Below the pieces are notes generated by a model that worked only from the letters and a program-made list of their open reading frames with translations, was not told the DNA's origin and did not search any database. Shown piece after piece: positions 51,705 through 60,433 of a stretch of 64,000 nucleotides of DNA. A program made the position numbers and the translations under genes. Each line of letters starts with the position of its first letter. The stretch's first letter is position 1. The stretch is from Amphritea atlantica (lineage in GTDB: Bacteria; Pseudomonadota; Gammaproteobacteria; Pseudomonadales; Balneatricaceae), in contig CP073344.1 in assembly GCA_024397875.1 (NCBI GenBank), positions 1,417,001 through 1,481,000 on the forward strand, written 5' to 3'.

Positions 51705-52712
51705 ATGATGAGCGGATCAATCCGTCAACGCCTGGGGAGGGCCGTTTTCGACTGGAGTCTACGCCGCAGTCCACGCTTAAAGCAGCTGACCCTGAGCCAG
51801 CGGCGAATCTATATAATGCCGTCGCGTGCCGGATTTGTGTTTCTGACGTTATTGTTGGTGATGCTGATACTGGCGATCAACTTTCAGAACAATCTGATGT
51901 TTGCCGTGACTTTCCTGCTAGCCAGTCTGTTTGTGGTTACCATTCTGCACACCTATGCCAACCTCTCCGGGCTGACCATTCGCTTTGTTCGGGGACACCC
52001 CTGTTTTGTGGGTGAGCAGGCGGCCTTCGATCTGACACTGACCGCTAAGGGTAACCGGCAGTATGAAAGTATTCAGCTGCGTTTCAGGGGGGGAGCAGGA
52101 ACTGCCGTAGATCTGATTGAGGACCGGCAGAAAAGCATAACGCTATATCAGAAAACGTATCGTCGTGGTTTTTTGCCTGCCGATGTGTTGCAGATTGAGA
52201 CCTTTTATCCATTGGGATTGTTCAGAGCCTGGACCTGGTTGCAGGTCGACCTGAAAAGCCTGGTCTATCCACGCCCGGTGGAAGGGGGGCGATTAGCCGA
52301 TCTGAGTGGCTCAGCGGGGACGGATCAGAGTCGGGTGCATATAGGTGAGCGCCATGGCGGTGAGGAGTTTAGCGGACTGGAACCGTACCAGCCCGGTATG
52401 TCACTGAAACGGGTGGCCTGGAAACACTATGCCCGGGGGCAGGGGATGTATGTGAAACAGTATGTTGAGCTGAATGATAACCGCAGATGGTTAAGCTGGG
52501 ATCTGTGGCCGGAGCTATCTCAGGAAGCGCGCATCTCCCGCCTCACCTGGTGGGTGTTGCAGCTTCACCGGAGGGGCGAAGAGTATGGCCTGCTGCTACC
52601 CGGTCTGGAGATCGTTCCTGATCGCGGGGAGGCTCACCGGGTAAGGGTTCTGGAAGCGCTGGCCTGCTTCGGTCTGGACTGTCAGCCGGGCGTTCAGGAG
52701 AGAACTCCGTGA
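51705..52712 (+). CDS. DUF58 domain protein
   Basis: A 335-residue membrane-associated protein with two N-terminal helices (GFVFLTLLLVMLILAINF; NNLMFAVTFLLASLFVVTIL) and a DUF58 region near 200-260: GEEFSGLEPYQPGMSLKRVA followed by WKHYARG. DUF58 resembles a VWA fold and lies beside MoxR ATPases. Two tandem ATGs (51705, 51708) fit the TGAGGT Shine-Dalgarno sequence. Its stop overlaps the GTG start of the transglutaminase gene. Confidence 0.88.
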   Translation: MMSGSIRQRLGRAVFDWSLRRSPRLKQLTLSQRRIYIMPSRAGFVFLTLLLVMLILAINFQNNLMFAVTFLLASLFVVTILHTYANLSGLTIRFVRGHPCFVGEQAAFDLTLTAKGNRQYESIQLRFRGGAGTAVDLIEDRQKSITLYQKTYRRGFLPADVLQIETFYPLGLFRAWTWLQVDLKSLVYPRPVEGGRLADLSGSAGTDQSRVHIGERHGGEEFSGLEPYQPGMSLKRVAWKHYARGQGMYVKQYVELNDNRRWLSWDLWPELSQEARISRLTWWVLQLHRRGEEYGLLLPGLEIVPDRGEAHRVRVLEALACFGLDCQPGVQERTP

Positions 52713-54730
52713 AACCGCTGTTTCAACTGACCCGCAGCAGCATGATCTGGTTGCTGGTGAGCATTCTGATGGTGATGGCACCCTATGTCACAGTGGTCCC
52801 CGGCTGGTTATTTCTGCTGGCTGTTTTTACTGTGGGCTGGCGTCTGATGGTGCATAGCGGACGCTGGAGCTTCCCTCACTGGAGTGTACGTTCAGCACTG
52901 CTTGCGCTGGTGCTGGTGGGACTGTTGTTTGAACTACGCTCGGGATCGGTGATGGTAGTAACGGTCGGTTTACTGCTGGCTGCGTTTCTGCTGAAACTCA
53001 CCGAAATGTACCGGCGACGGGATGCGCTGGTGGTTCTCTATGTCGCATTGCTGCTGATTGTATGCAGTTTTCTATTTTTTCAGTCGATACCCATGGCGCT
53101 TTATAGCCTGATATCGCTGATTGTTGTGACCGCCTGTCTGAATACCGTGTATCGCAGTCAGCAAAACACAGATATCTGGCGACCATTGAAGCGTTCAGCG
53201 GTGCTTTATATGCAGGCGTTGCCGATGATGCTGGTGCTGTTCCTTATTTTTCCCCGCATCGCTCCGCTGTGGCAGGTGGATATGAATACCGGGCAGAGTT
53301 TTACCGGGCTGTCAGACTCTATGTCGCCGGGAGATGTCAGTCGTCTTACCCGTTCGGCGGATATCGCTTTCAGGGCTCGTTTTGACGGGCCGTTACCCAC
53401 AGAAAATCAGCGTTACTGGCGAGGCCTGACCTATGACAGGTTTGATGGCAGGCGCTGGACGCGCTCTGGACAGCGAGGCTTTGAACTGCAAAATGGGCTG
53501 CAGTCCAGCCCTCCGGATCAATTAACCAGCCCCCGGGCTTATCGCTATGAGATGGTGATGGAAGCGACCGGACAAATCTGGCGATACGGTCTGGATGTGC
53601 CGGTGAGTTATCCCGTCACTATGCGTCGTCTCAGTGATATGACTCTGCAGGGGCAGGGGCCATTGATGCAACGGACGCAGTATTCGCTGGTTTCCCGCTC
53701 TGCTCCGCTGCGACAGACGCTGTCTGCCGAGCGCTATGATACTTACCTGCAACTGCCGGAAAGGGGCAATGAGAAAGCCCGGCAACTGGCGTTGCAGTGG
53801 GCATCACGACAACCGGGGGTTAAAGCCTTCACTGTTCGGATGATGACTTTTTTTGCGACTGATTTTCGCTATACCCTGGAGCCCCCGCTGTTGCCGGGCA
53901 GTGATTCTGTTGACCAGTTTCTGTTTCAGACACGGCGGGGTTTCTGTGGTCACTTTGCCAGTGCCGGAGCGTTTTTGTTGCGGGCGGCCGGAATTCCTGC
54001 GCGGGTGGTCGGTGGCTATCTGGGGGGCGAACTTAATCCGCTGGATGGCGCCCTGACTGTGCGTCAGTATGAGGCTCATGCGTGGCTTGAGTACTGGGAT
54101 AAAGCAGACCTGCGCTGGCACCGGCTTGATCCAACCTCGGTGGTGTCACCGTTGCGGTTGGAACAGTCTGCGGCGCAGTTGTTCAGCACCGAACCCTCAT
54201 TTCTCGCCGATGCGATGCTGATGCGTAACGGCTTTCTCCGTGGTTCGCTGTTAAAGGAGCTGAGACTGCGATATGAAATGATTAACTATGGCTGGCATCG
54301 TTGGGTACTTAACTTTCAGGATCGTCAGTCTGGTTTTTTACAGGAGTTACTCGGGGGCATTTCGGTAGTTAAAATTGTACTGCTGATTCTGGGTACCGGA
54401 GGGCTGGTGCTGCTGGCCGTTGCGGGAAGCTTATTTGTCTGTCGCAGGCAGCGTAAAGACCCGTTGATCATCGCGCTGAAACGGTTGGATAAGTGTTTAC
54501 TTAAGCTCGGTTTACAGCGTTGCAGTGGCGAGACTCCCGGTCAGTTTTTTACCCGGTTGGAGCAGTCTTTTCCTTCACTTTCCGAAGAGTTTGCTGCATT
54601 GTCACGTTGTTATGAACAGATCAGTTATGCGGAAGACTGTGATCCTGAGTTGCTATCGCTGTTCAGGCGTTTAGTGGCCCGCTGCTGTGCGTTAATTTCC
54701 CCCAAACTTTTAATTGATAAGCCTACTTGA
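52709..54730 (+). CDS. TgpA-like transmembrane transglutaminase (DUF3488)
   Basis: A 673-residue inner-membrane protein. Six hydrophobic segments occupy the first ~200 residues, followed by a periplasmic transglutaminase-like domain with the Cys in RRGFCGHFASAGAFLLRA, the His in YEAHAWLEYW and the Asp in RWHRLDPTSV, then a further membrane helix near 555-575 and a cytoplasmic tail. TgpA of Pseudomonas aeruginosa is essential in some strains. Start GTG 52709 (GTGA overlap with the DUF58 stop) shows coupling. Probably acts on envelope proteins or peptides with the MoxR/DUF58 pair. Confidence 0.9.
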   Translation: MKPLFQLTRSSMIWLLVSILMVMAPYVTVVPGWLFLLAVFTVGWRLMVHSGRWSFPHWSVRSALLALVLVGLLFELRSGSVMVVTVGLLLAAFLLKLTEMYRRRDALVVLYVALLLIVCSFLFFQSIPMALYSLISLIVVTACLNTVYRSQQNTDIWRPLKRSAVLYMQALPMMLVLFLIFPRIAPLWQVDMNTGQSFTGLSDSMSPGDVSRLTRSADIAFRARFDGPLPTENQRYWRGLTYDRFDGRRWTRSGQRGFELQNGLQSSPPDQLTSPRAYRYEMVMEATGQIWRYGLDVPVSYPVTMRRLSDMTLQGQGPLMQRTQYSLVSRSAPLRQTLSAERYDTYLQLPERGNEKARQLALQWASRQPGVKAFTVRMMTFFATDFRYTLEPPLLPGSDSVDQFLFQTRRGFCGHFASAGAFLLRAAGIPARVVGGYLGGELNPLDGALTVRQYEAHAWLEYWDKADLRWHRLDPTSVVSPLRLEQSAAQLFSTEPSFLADAMLMRNGFLRGSLLKELRLRYEMINYGWHRWVLNFQDRQSGFLQELLGGISVVKIVLLILGTGGLVLLAVAGSLFVCRRQRKDPLIIALKRLDKCLLKLGLQRCSGETPGQFFTRLEQSFPSLSEEFAALSRCYEQISYAEDCDPELLSLFRRLVARCCALISPKLLIDKPT

Positions 54731-54810
54731 TAAGCCTGATTGAATGATACGACACACAATGAATTCTGTTTTTCAGCCTTTTTTACCATCACACGCAGCG
54801 TGCTTGATCG

Positions 54811-55551
54811 ATGTCTGCTGAAGGTCGCTTTACCCCAGGCTATACGGTGCGCCGCAGTTCACGGCGGCGCACGATTGAGATTCAGGTGCGTCCCGACAGT
54901 GTCAGGGTGTTAGCTCCAGCCCGGGTGGCTCAGTCCAGAATCGATCAGTTGGTGAGGCAAAAAACCGACTGGATCATCACCCGCCAACGGGAGCTGCGGC
55001 TGCGGGTGCCGGTATCTTCTGCGCCTGTCCTACTGGATCAGGGCAGTCAGCTGTTCTGGCTGGACGAACCTTTAATACTTGAAGTCGCTGTCGATCAGCC
55101 AGAGACCTGCGTTCATCTCTCGCCAGGCAGTATTAAACTGGCGCTTTCCCGACGGATCCGAAAGCCGCGGTCGGACGCGATAAAAGAACAACTGGAGCTG
55201 TGGTACCGTGCACAGGCACAGGATTATTTTCAGCAGCGGGTGAGTGCGTGGAGTGCGCATATGAAACTGTCGCCCACGGCGGTGGTCGTGCGCAGTTATC
55301 GGCGCAAGTGGGGCTGCTGTAACAGTCGGGGTGTGGTCAGCTTTAACTGGTTACTGATCATGGCGCCAGCGAGCATTATCGACTACGTGATCGTGCATGA
55401 GCTGAGTCACCTGAAACAGATGAATCACTCTCCTCGATTCTGGCAGGAAGTGACGCGGTATTATCCGGATTATGCTGATGCGAAGGCCTGGCTGAACAGC
55501 AGCGGAACGCGTTTGCAGTGGCCACCGGCAGATATTAATTCCGGGACATGA
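54811..55551 (+). CDS. YgjP-like zinc metallopeptidase (COG1451)
   Basis: A 246-residue cytoplasmic protein. The N-terminal half (YTVRRSSRRRTIEIQVRPD, VRQKTDWIITRQ) and the zinc-binding VIVHELSHLKQMNHSPRFWQ (HExxH plus a later His) match the YgjP/SprT-like family of M48-type minigluzincins. RKWGCCNSRGVVSFNWLL before the motif is conserved as well. Substrates are unknown. Follows the tgpA-like gene by 80 bp and may be in its transcript. Confidence 0.88.
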   Translation: MSAEGRFTPGYTVRRSSRRRTIEIQVRPDSVRVLAPARVAQSRIDQLVRQKTDWIITRQRELRLRVPVSSAPVLLDQGSQLFWLDEPLILEVAVDQPETCVHLSPGSIKLALSRRIRKPRSDAIKEQLELWYRAQAQDYFQQRVSAWSAHMKLSPTAVVVRSYRRKWGCCNSRGVVSFNWLLIMAPASIIDYVIVHELSHLKQMNHSPRFWQEVTRYYPDYADAKAWLNSSGTRLQWPPADINSGT

Positions 55552-55702
55552 TTATTCAGCCTGGCGATAATGCCGTTATCAACGCTCATGTATGAGTGAC
55601 TTTAGTATAAAGAGAATAGTCCTTTGGTCTCTATCTTTATGTTAAACATGGCGATTACATGAAATGGGTAGTTTTTTTCTTTTAACGGCAAGGCTTTTCA
55701 TT

Positions 55703-55729
55703 TAAAAGGGTACTTATCGTATCCGAATA
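55703..55729 (+). promoter_or_regulatory. Candidate FliA (sigma-28) promoter of the chemoreceptor gene
   Basis: TAAA (55703-55706), 15 bp, then TCCGAATA (55722-55729), against the flagellar consensus TAAA-N15-GCCGATAA: perfect -35 core and spacing, CCGA core kept in the -10. The start codon is 18 bp further on. Confidence 0.5.
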
Positions 55730-55747
55730 ATAACGACAAAGAAGTGG

Positions 55748-57547
55748 ATGAGTATGGGGCTCTATGACACAGTAGAACGAAATTTTTTCAATTCACTAAC
55801 CCGTAAAATAGTCGGAAATGTAGCTTTTATGCTACTGCCCTCGCTATTGTTTATGGGACTGAATTTGTACAGCTATGGGGAACTGGAACAGGCTGTGATT
55901 CAGTCCGCCAATAACCCGGAACTGGTCTCGAAACTGAATCAGTTGCAGATGTTCAGTGGGTTGTTGTTGGTCTTTGCCATCGGCGCTTCGCTATTTACGA
56001 TATTTTTTATGCGGCATATTTTTTTACGGCCGATACGTAAAATGATCGATGTCCTCAGCGCCATCAAAGACAAGGATGGTGATATCTCCGCAACACTGCC
56101 TGATTTTACCCATGATGAAATCTCCACCATGGCGTCCAGTTATAATGGATTTTCTACCAGTCTGAAAAAAATTATTGCTGATACCCGTAACCACAGTGTC
56201 AGAGTGGCGCTCAGTGCCACCCAATTGAGTAAGGTGTTACAGGAGGTTCATCAGTCAACCAGTGAGCAGGAAGAGCAGGCTCAGCAGGTGCTGATTTCCA
56301 GTCAGGAGTCTACTTCGGCGATTCAGGAAGTTGCTGGGAATACCCTGAAAATATCTGAATATACCAGTAATAACCTGAATGAGATCAGAAGCTCCAGTCA
56401 TGAGCTGGAACAGGTGCTGGGTCAGGTGCGTACTATTTCCGAACTGGCATCCGGCTTTCAGGATACGGTTGAAAAACTGAGTGCCAGCTCTGAGACCATT
56501 ACTGAAATTCTTTCGATGGTAAAACGGTTTTCTGACCAGACTAACCTGTTGGCGCTGAACGCCTCGATTGAAGCCGCCAGAGCCGGTGAGGCGGGACGGG
56601 GCTTTGCCGTGGTAGCCGACGAGGTGCGTAATCTGTCGCAGCAGGTACAAACGGCCACTTCTGAGATTGATCAGAATATTTCAGTGATGACTGACCTGGT
56701 CAATGATACCAAGACTAATTCAGCTAACATTCTCGAATATACCCGTAACACAGAGGGCTTTATCAGTGATACCAGTGTACAGTTCACCCGTCTGGTTCAT
56801 GATTTCGAAGGTGTGAATAATCAGCTGACTACTATCAGTTCGACCCTCGATGAGTTGTCATACACTAACAAAGAGTCCCATTCTCATGTTGAGCGTATCG
56901 CTGGTATCAGTGGCGATATCCGTGATGAGATGGAGCGTTCAAGGGAGTTCTCCGCTGATCTTGAAAGTTCAACCGAGGAGACTCAGGAGCTGTTGTCGCG
57001 CTTTATTATTGGCTATGGCAGCTTTGAAAACATCATTCAGGCGGGACGCGAATGGACCCGACAGATCCAGGGGGCTCTGGAGCAACTGAGCAGTGAGGGA
57101 TTCGACGTATTTGATCGGAATTATAAGCGGACCAACGAAGGTCAGTTGCCTGAAAAGTTCGATGTCAGCTATGTCGATGCCTTCGAAAACCTGTTGCGAC
57201 CAATGTACGATGATTATTTAAGGCAGAAGCCGGATCTGATCTACGCCCTTGCCATTGGTGTTGACGGTTATGCTCCGGCGCATCACCTTAAGGTGTCTGA
57301 ACCGCTGACCGGTAATTTTGAAACGGATAATGTGAAAAGCCGTCATCGGCGTTTCTTTAAAGGCAGCCGTGCTGAGGTTCGTCGGGCAACTAATACCGCG
57401 CCGTTCCTGCTGCAGACCTTTGTTCGGGACACGGGTGAGGTGTTGAATGATCTGACCTTCCCTGTGTATGTTAATGGCCGGCACTGGGGAGGATTTGCGC
57501 TTGGTTTCAAACCAGAACTGTTACTCGATCATGTCAGCAGTAACTGA
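55748..57547 (+). CDS. Methyl-accepting chemotaxis protein with C-terminal sensor-like domain
   Basis: A 599-residue chemoreceptor. Two N-terminal helices (about 24-45 and 68-90) frame only a short periplasmic loop of about 20 residues, followed by HAMP and the signalling domain with the hairpin tip [20 protein letters not shown] and [14 protein letters not shown]. After the signalling helices comes an extra ~150-residue cytoplasmic region (from about 445: [40 protein letters not shown]) that looks like the ligand or redox-sensing tail seen in some receptors. Sensing is thus likely intracellular. Tandem ATGs at 55748 and 55754 are both possible. Confidence 0.88.
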   Translation: MSMGLYDTVERNFFNSLTRKIVGNVAFMLLPSLLFMGLNLYSYGELEQAVIQSANNPELVSKLNQLQMFSGLLLVFAIGASLFTIFFMRHIFLRPIRKMIDVLSAIKDKDGDISATLPDFTHDEISTMASSYNGFSTSLKKIIADTRNHSVRVALSATQLSKVLQEVHQSTSEQEEQAQQVLISSQESTSAIQEVAGNTLKISEYTSNNLNEIRSSSHELEQVLGQVRTISELASGFQDTVEKLSASSETITEILSMVKRFSDQTNLLALNASIEAARAGEAGRGFAVVADEVRNLSQQVQTATSEIDQNISVMTDLVNDTKTNSANILEYTRNTEGFISDTSVQFTRLVHDFEGVNNQLTTISSTLDELSYTNKESHSHVERIAGISGDIRDEMERSREFSADLESSTEETQELLSRFIIGYGSFENIIQAGREWTRQIQGALEQLSSEGFDVFDRNYKRTNEGQLPEKFDVSYVDAFENLLRPMYDDYLRQKPDLIYALAIGVDGYAPAHHLKVSEPLTGNFETDNVKSRHRRFFKGSRAEVRRATNTAPFLLQTFVRDTGEVLNDLTFPVYVNGRHWGGFALGFKPELLLDHVSSN

Positions 57548-57589
57548 GTATGGTTAAACTCTGATAGTATAATGTGCTGTTGTTAACAG

Positions 57590-57619
57590 GCCCGCTTCCT
57601 TCTGGTAGCGGGCTTTTTT
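57590..57619 (+). terminator. Intrinsic terminator after the chemoreceptor gene
   Basis: GCCCGCT / AGCGGGC with a 10-nt loop, followed by TTTTTT. Strong. Confidence 0.9.
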
Positions 57620-57923
57620 GTGTCTCGTTTTTCGTCTCATTTATTCGTGAATCCGGCGTGTTGTGAAGGTTTTGTGTGAAAGAGTCTTCTCTATACTGTG
57701 TCGGGCGGGTAGGCACTAAAGGTGTAATCGCAGCGCCGCTTGAGTATGAGGTACTTTCGCTTTACGCCTGTTTATCCTTTGTGGGCGGGGCGATAGAGAG
57801 GTTTGGTCGGCCGTCTAATTGCCGGTCTGAACGGTGCTAAAGTCGCCTGTAGTCTGGTGTCACAAAGCCCAATAATGCCCTGACTTACACAATAAACCAA
57901 TCGATGAAGAATCAGAGGGCATA
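57620..57923 (+). promoter_or_regulatory. Porin upstream region
   Basis: A 304-bp gene-free stretch that must carry the porin promoter and leader. I see no exact sigma-70 match or known operator. Confidence 0.3.
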
Positions 57924-59039
57924 ATGAATAATAAAAAACTATGGCGCAGCGTGCCGTTAGCCTTGGCAGTAGCATTCAGTAACAGTGCAATGGCTGGTAT
58001 CAGCCTGTACGATCAGGATGGTACAACCTTCTCAGTAGACGGCTATTTCAATGCTTTCTACACCTATCAGGACAGCGAAGATAAAGTCGCTGATACCAAT
58101 ACCAAGACCTCCCGCGTGCGCATGGGATTTCTGCCAAACTATATCGGCTTTAATGTCGGCAAAAAGGTGGGTGATCTGACTGTCGGTGGTCGTTCCTCTT
58201 TCTGGGTTTCTATCAACGATAGCAACCAGGATGGCGATGGAACTAAAACTGATTCCATGATCGATGTGCGTCAGTTTTATGCAACGGTCGACGGCGACTT
58301 TGGTCAGGTGTTGTTCGGTAAGGATTTTGGTCTGTATGGTCGCAGTAACATCTTTGGTGATGAGCTGCTGATGGGTGTTGGCTTTGCACCAGCAGCCACA
58401 AGTAATACTACATTCGGTAACATCACCACCGGTTATCCCTATGCTAACCCAACCGCGCAGATCACTTACCGTTCACCGGTTATGAGTGGTTTTCAGGTTG
58501 CCGTGGGTGTACTTGATCCGAACACCACGGGTGATACTGTAGATGACTCGAACTCCGCGCGCTTTGAAACTGAAGCAACCTATACGGCGGATTACGATGG
58601 CGTTGCAATCAAAGCCTGGGTCGGTGGTGCAGTCGGAGATTCGGTGACTTCCGGAGTGGATGCTCAGGGTATTTCTTACGGTGCCCGGATTGCAGCCGCG
58701 GGCTTCGCACTGACCGCATCCGGATTTGATCAGGAAGGCATCAGCAGCGTGTTTGCCAGCAATACTCTGACGGACAGCGCTGAATCTGAAGGTTATCTGG
58801 TACAGGGTTCATATGCTTTCAATGCAAACCGTGTTGTGCTTTCCTATGGTCAGACTGAAAATACTGCTGCAGGCAGTTCAGTTACGACCCAGGACTCTCT
58901 GACCGGTGCCGCACTGTTTCACAGTATCAATGACAACCTGACATTGGTTGCTGAATATACGGTTCACAAAACCGATAACGGCACAATTGATACCTCTGAA
59001 ACCGATACCGTTGCTCTGGGCGCTGTCCTGAGCTGGTAA
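57924..59039 (+). CDS. Outer-membrane porin (Gram-negative general type)
   Basis: A 371-residue protein with a signal peptide (residues 1-24, ending SNSAMA). The mature protein consists of alternating beta strands separated by Asp/Asn/Thr-rich loops, starting GISLYDQDGTTFSVDGYFNA, with RQFYATVDGDFGQVLFGKDF in the middle, the usual constriction-loop neighbourhood. It ends in VALGAVLSW: an aromatic end, but Trp rather than the more common Phe. Probably a trimeric porin for small hydrophilic solutes or anions. Strong SD AGAGGG. Own terminator. Confidence 0.9.
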   Translation: MNNKKLWRSVPLALAVAFSNSAMAGISLYDQDGTTFSVDGYFNAFYTYQDSEDKVADTNTKTSRVRMGFLPNYIGFNVGKKVGDLTVGGRSSFWVSINDSNQDGDGTKTDSMIDVRQFYATVDGDFGQVLFGKDFGLYGRSNIFGDELLMGVGFAPAATSNTTFGNITTGYPYANPTAQITYRSPVMSGFQVAVGVLDPNTTGDTVDDSNSARFETEATYTADYDGVAIKAWVGGAVGDSVTSGVDAQGISYGARIAAAGFALTASGFDQEGISSVFASNTLTDSAESEGYLVQGSYAFNANRVVLSYGQTENTAAGSSVTTQDSLTGAALFHSINDNLTLVAEYTVHKTDNGTIDTSETDTVALGAVLSW

Positions 59040-59056
59040 TCTGCCTGACGGCACCC

Positions 59057-59105
59057 GCATCCTCGCCGGCAAACCCCTTCCTCTGCCGGCGAGGATGCTT
59101 TCTTA
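59057..59105 (+). terminator. Strong hairpin terminator after the porin gene
   Basis: 14-bp perfect stem GCATCCTCGCCGGC / GCCGGCGAGGATGC with a 14-nt loop, followed by TTTCTT. Confidence 0.85.
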
Positions 59106-59257
59106 CTACTTTAGTCTTGTTTTTGTAAACTATAAGTATATATAAAACAACACGTTAACTGGATTTTTTCTCTCCTGTAGTACTTATCAGGTACTCAAGT
59201 ATACTATTTTCAATTGTCATTCCATTTTAGACTCAAAGGTCATCTCAAACTAGCGAT

Positions 59258-60433
59258 GTGACCACTGTGACGAATCAATCATCTCAGAAGAATATATGCC
59301 AGCCAGAACTGTGCACTGCATTTTCAACCGAACGTGATGAACGGGTGGCCGTCGATCAGCTCTTCCAGCAGCTGAACAGGCCCGACCTTAGCTTTGTTCT
59401 GTTTTTTTGCTCGGCTGAGTATCAGCTGTATAACCTGTCCAAGGCGTTTCAGCAGCGATTCAAAGATACTCTGGTGGTCGGATGTACCTCCGCTGGCGAG
59501 ATTACTGTCGAGGGTTATGATCAGGGCTGTATCTCTGCGATAGGTTTTTCCAGTGAGTATTTTGCCGTGAGCGGACGCCTGATCAGCAGCTTGGAAAACT
59601 TTGATTTTAATGATGCCCAGGGGGTGGTGGAACAGCTGTCTGAACAGTGTCTGCAACAGCAAGTTGCGCCGATCAAAGATCATAGTTTTGCCCTGACACT
59701 GTTTGATGGATTGTCTACTCAGGAGGAAAAGGTGTTGGTAACACTGGATTCCGCACTGGGTAGTATTCCCCATTTCGGTGGCTCTGCCGGGGATGATATC
59801 TGTCTGGCTAATACTCATGTCTTTTTCGATGGTGCTTTTCATACCAATGCAGCGGTGATTATTCTGGTGAATACCCGTTGCGAATTCCGGGTGTTCAGCG
59901 GCCACCATATGGAAAGCCGTGATACCAAGCTGGTGGTCACGGAGGCTGATAGCGAGCAGCGCAGGGTGATTGAGCTGAATGCGGAACCTGCAGCCATTGA
60001 GTACTCCCGCATTGTGGGAGTGCCGGTGGAGGAGCTTAATCATGAGTCGTTTGCCCTTAACCCGATCGCGGTCAGGATTGGCGAGGAATATTTCGTCCGC
60101 TCTATCCAGAGTGTCAACGATGATCTGAGTCTGACATTCTACTGTGCTGTCGAGAACGGTATCGTTCTGACACTGATGGAGCCCGGTGAACTGATATCCA
60201 AGCTTGATGAGCAGCTTACACGCGAGGAACTCGCCCTGGGGGAGCATCTGCTAACCCTGGGGTGTGATTGCTTTTTACGCCGCCTCGAAGCTCAGCTCAG
60301 AGGCAAGTGTGAGCCAGTCTCTCAATTGTTGCAGCGTCATCGGGTGGTTGGGTTCAACACTTACGGTGAGCAGATCGATGGTATGCATGTTAATCAGACC
60401 TTTACCGGTGTAGCGATCGGGAGAAAAATATGA
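59258..60433 (+). CDS. nosP: FIST-domain protein, probable NO sensor (NosP-like)
   Basis: A 391-residue protein with FIST_N (LSFVLFFCSAEYQLYNLSKA, VVGCTSAGEITVEGYDQG, FGGSAGDDICLANTHVFFDG) and FIST_C (about 225-370, with GFNTYGEQIDGMHVNQTFTG). FIST proteins sense small ligands; in Pseudomonas aeruginosa NosP is a haem protein of similar size that senses nitric oxide and inhibits the adjacent kinase NahK. Here the stop overlaps the start of a NahK-like hybrid kinase (ATGA), the same pairing. Start GTG 59258 or 59267, with no strong Shine-Dalgarno sequence. Haem binding is inferred, not visible. Confidence 0.75.
   Translation: MTTVTNQSSQKNICQPELCTAFSTERDERVAVDQLFQQLNRPDLSFVLFFCSAEYQLYNLSKAFQQRFKDTLVVGCTSAGEITVEGYDQGCISAIGFSSEYFAVSGRLISSLENFDFNDAQGVVEQLSEQCLQQQVAPIKDHSFALTLFDGLSTQEEKVLVTLDSALGSIPHFGGSAGDDICLANTHVFFDGAFHTNAAVIILVNTRCEFRVFSGHHMESRDTKLVVTEADSEQRRVIELNAEPAAIEYSRIVGVPVEELNHESFALNPIAVRIGEEYFVRSIQSVNDDLSLTFYCAVENGIVLTLMEPGELISKLDEQLTREELALGEHLLTLGCDCFLRRLEAQLRGKCEPVSQLLQRHRVVGFNTYGEQIDGMHVNQTFTGVAIGRKI

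Noticed and set aside
59324..60247. A 307-codon minus-strand frame opposite the FIST gene
   Set aside because: The FIST protein is coupled to the kinase gene and has clear domain motifs; the antisense frame has none.
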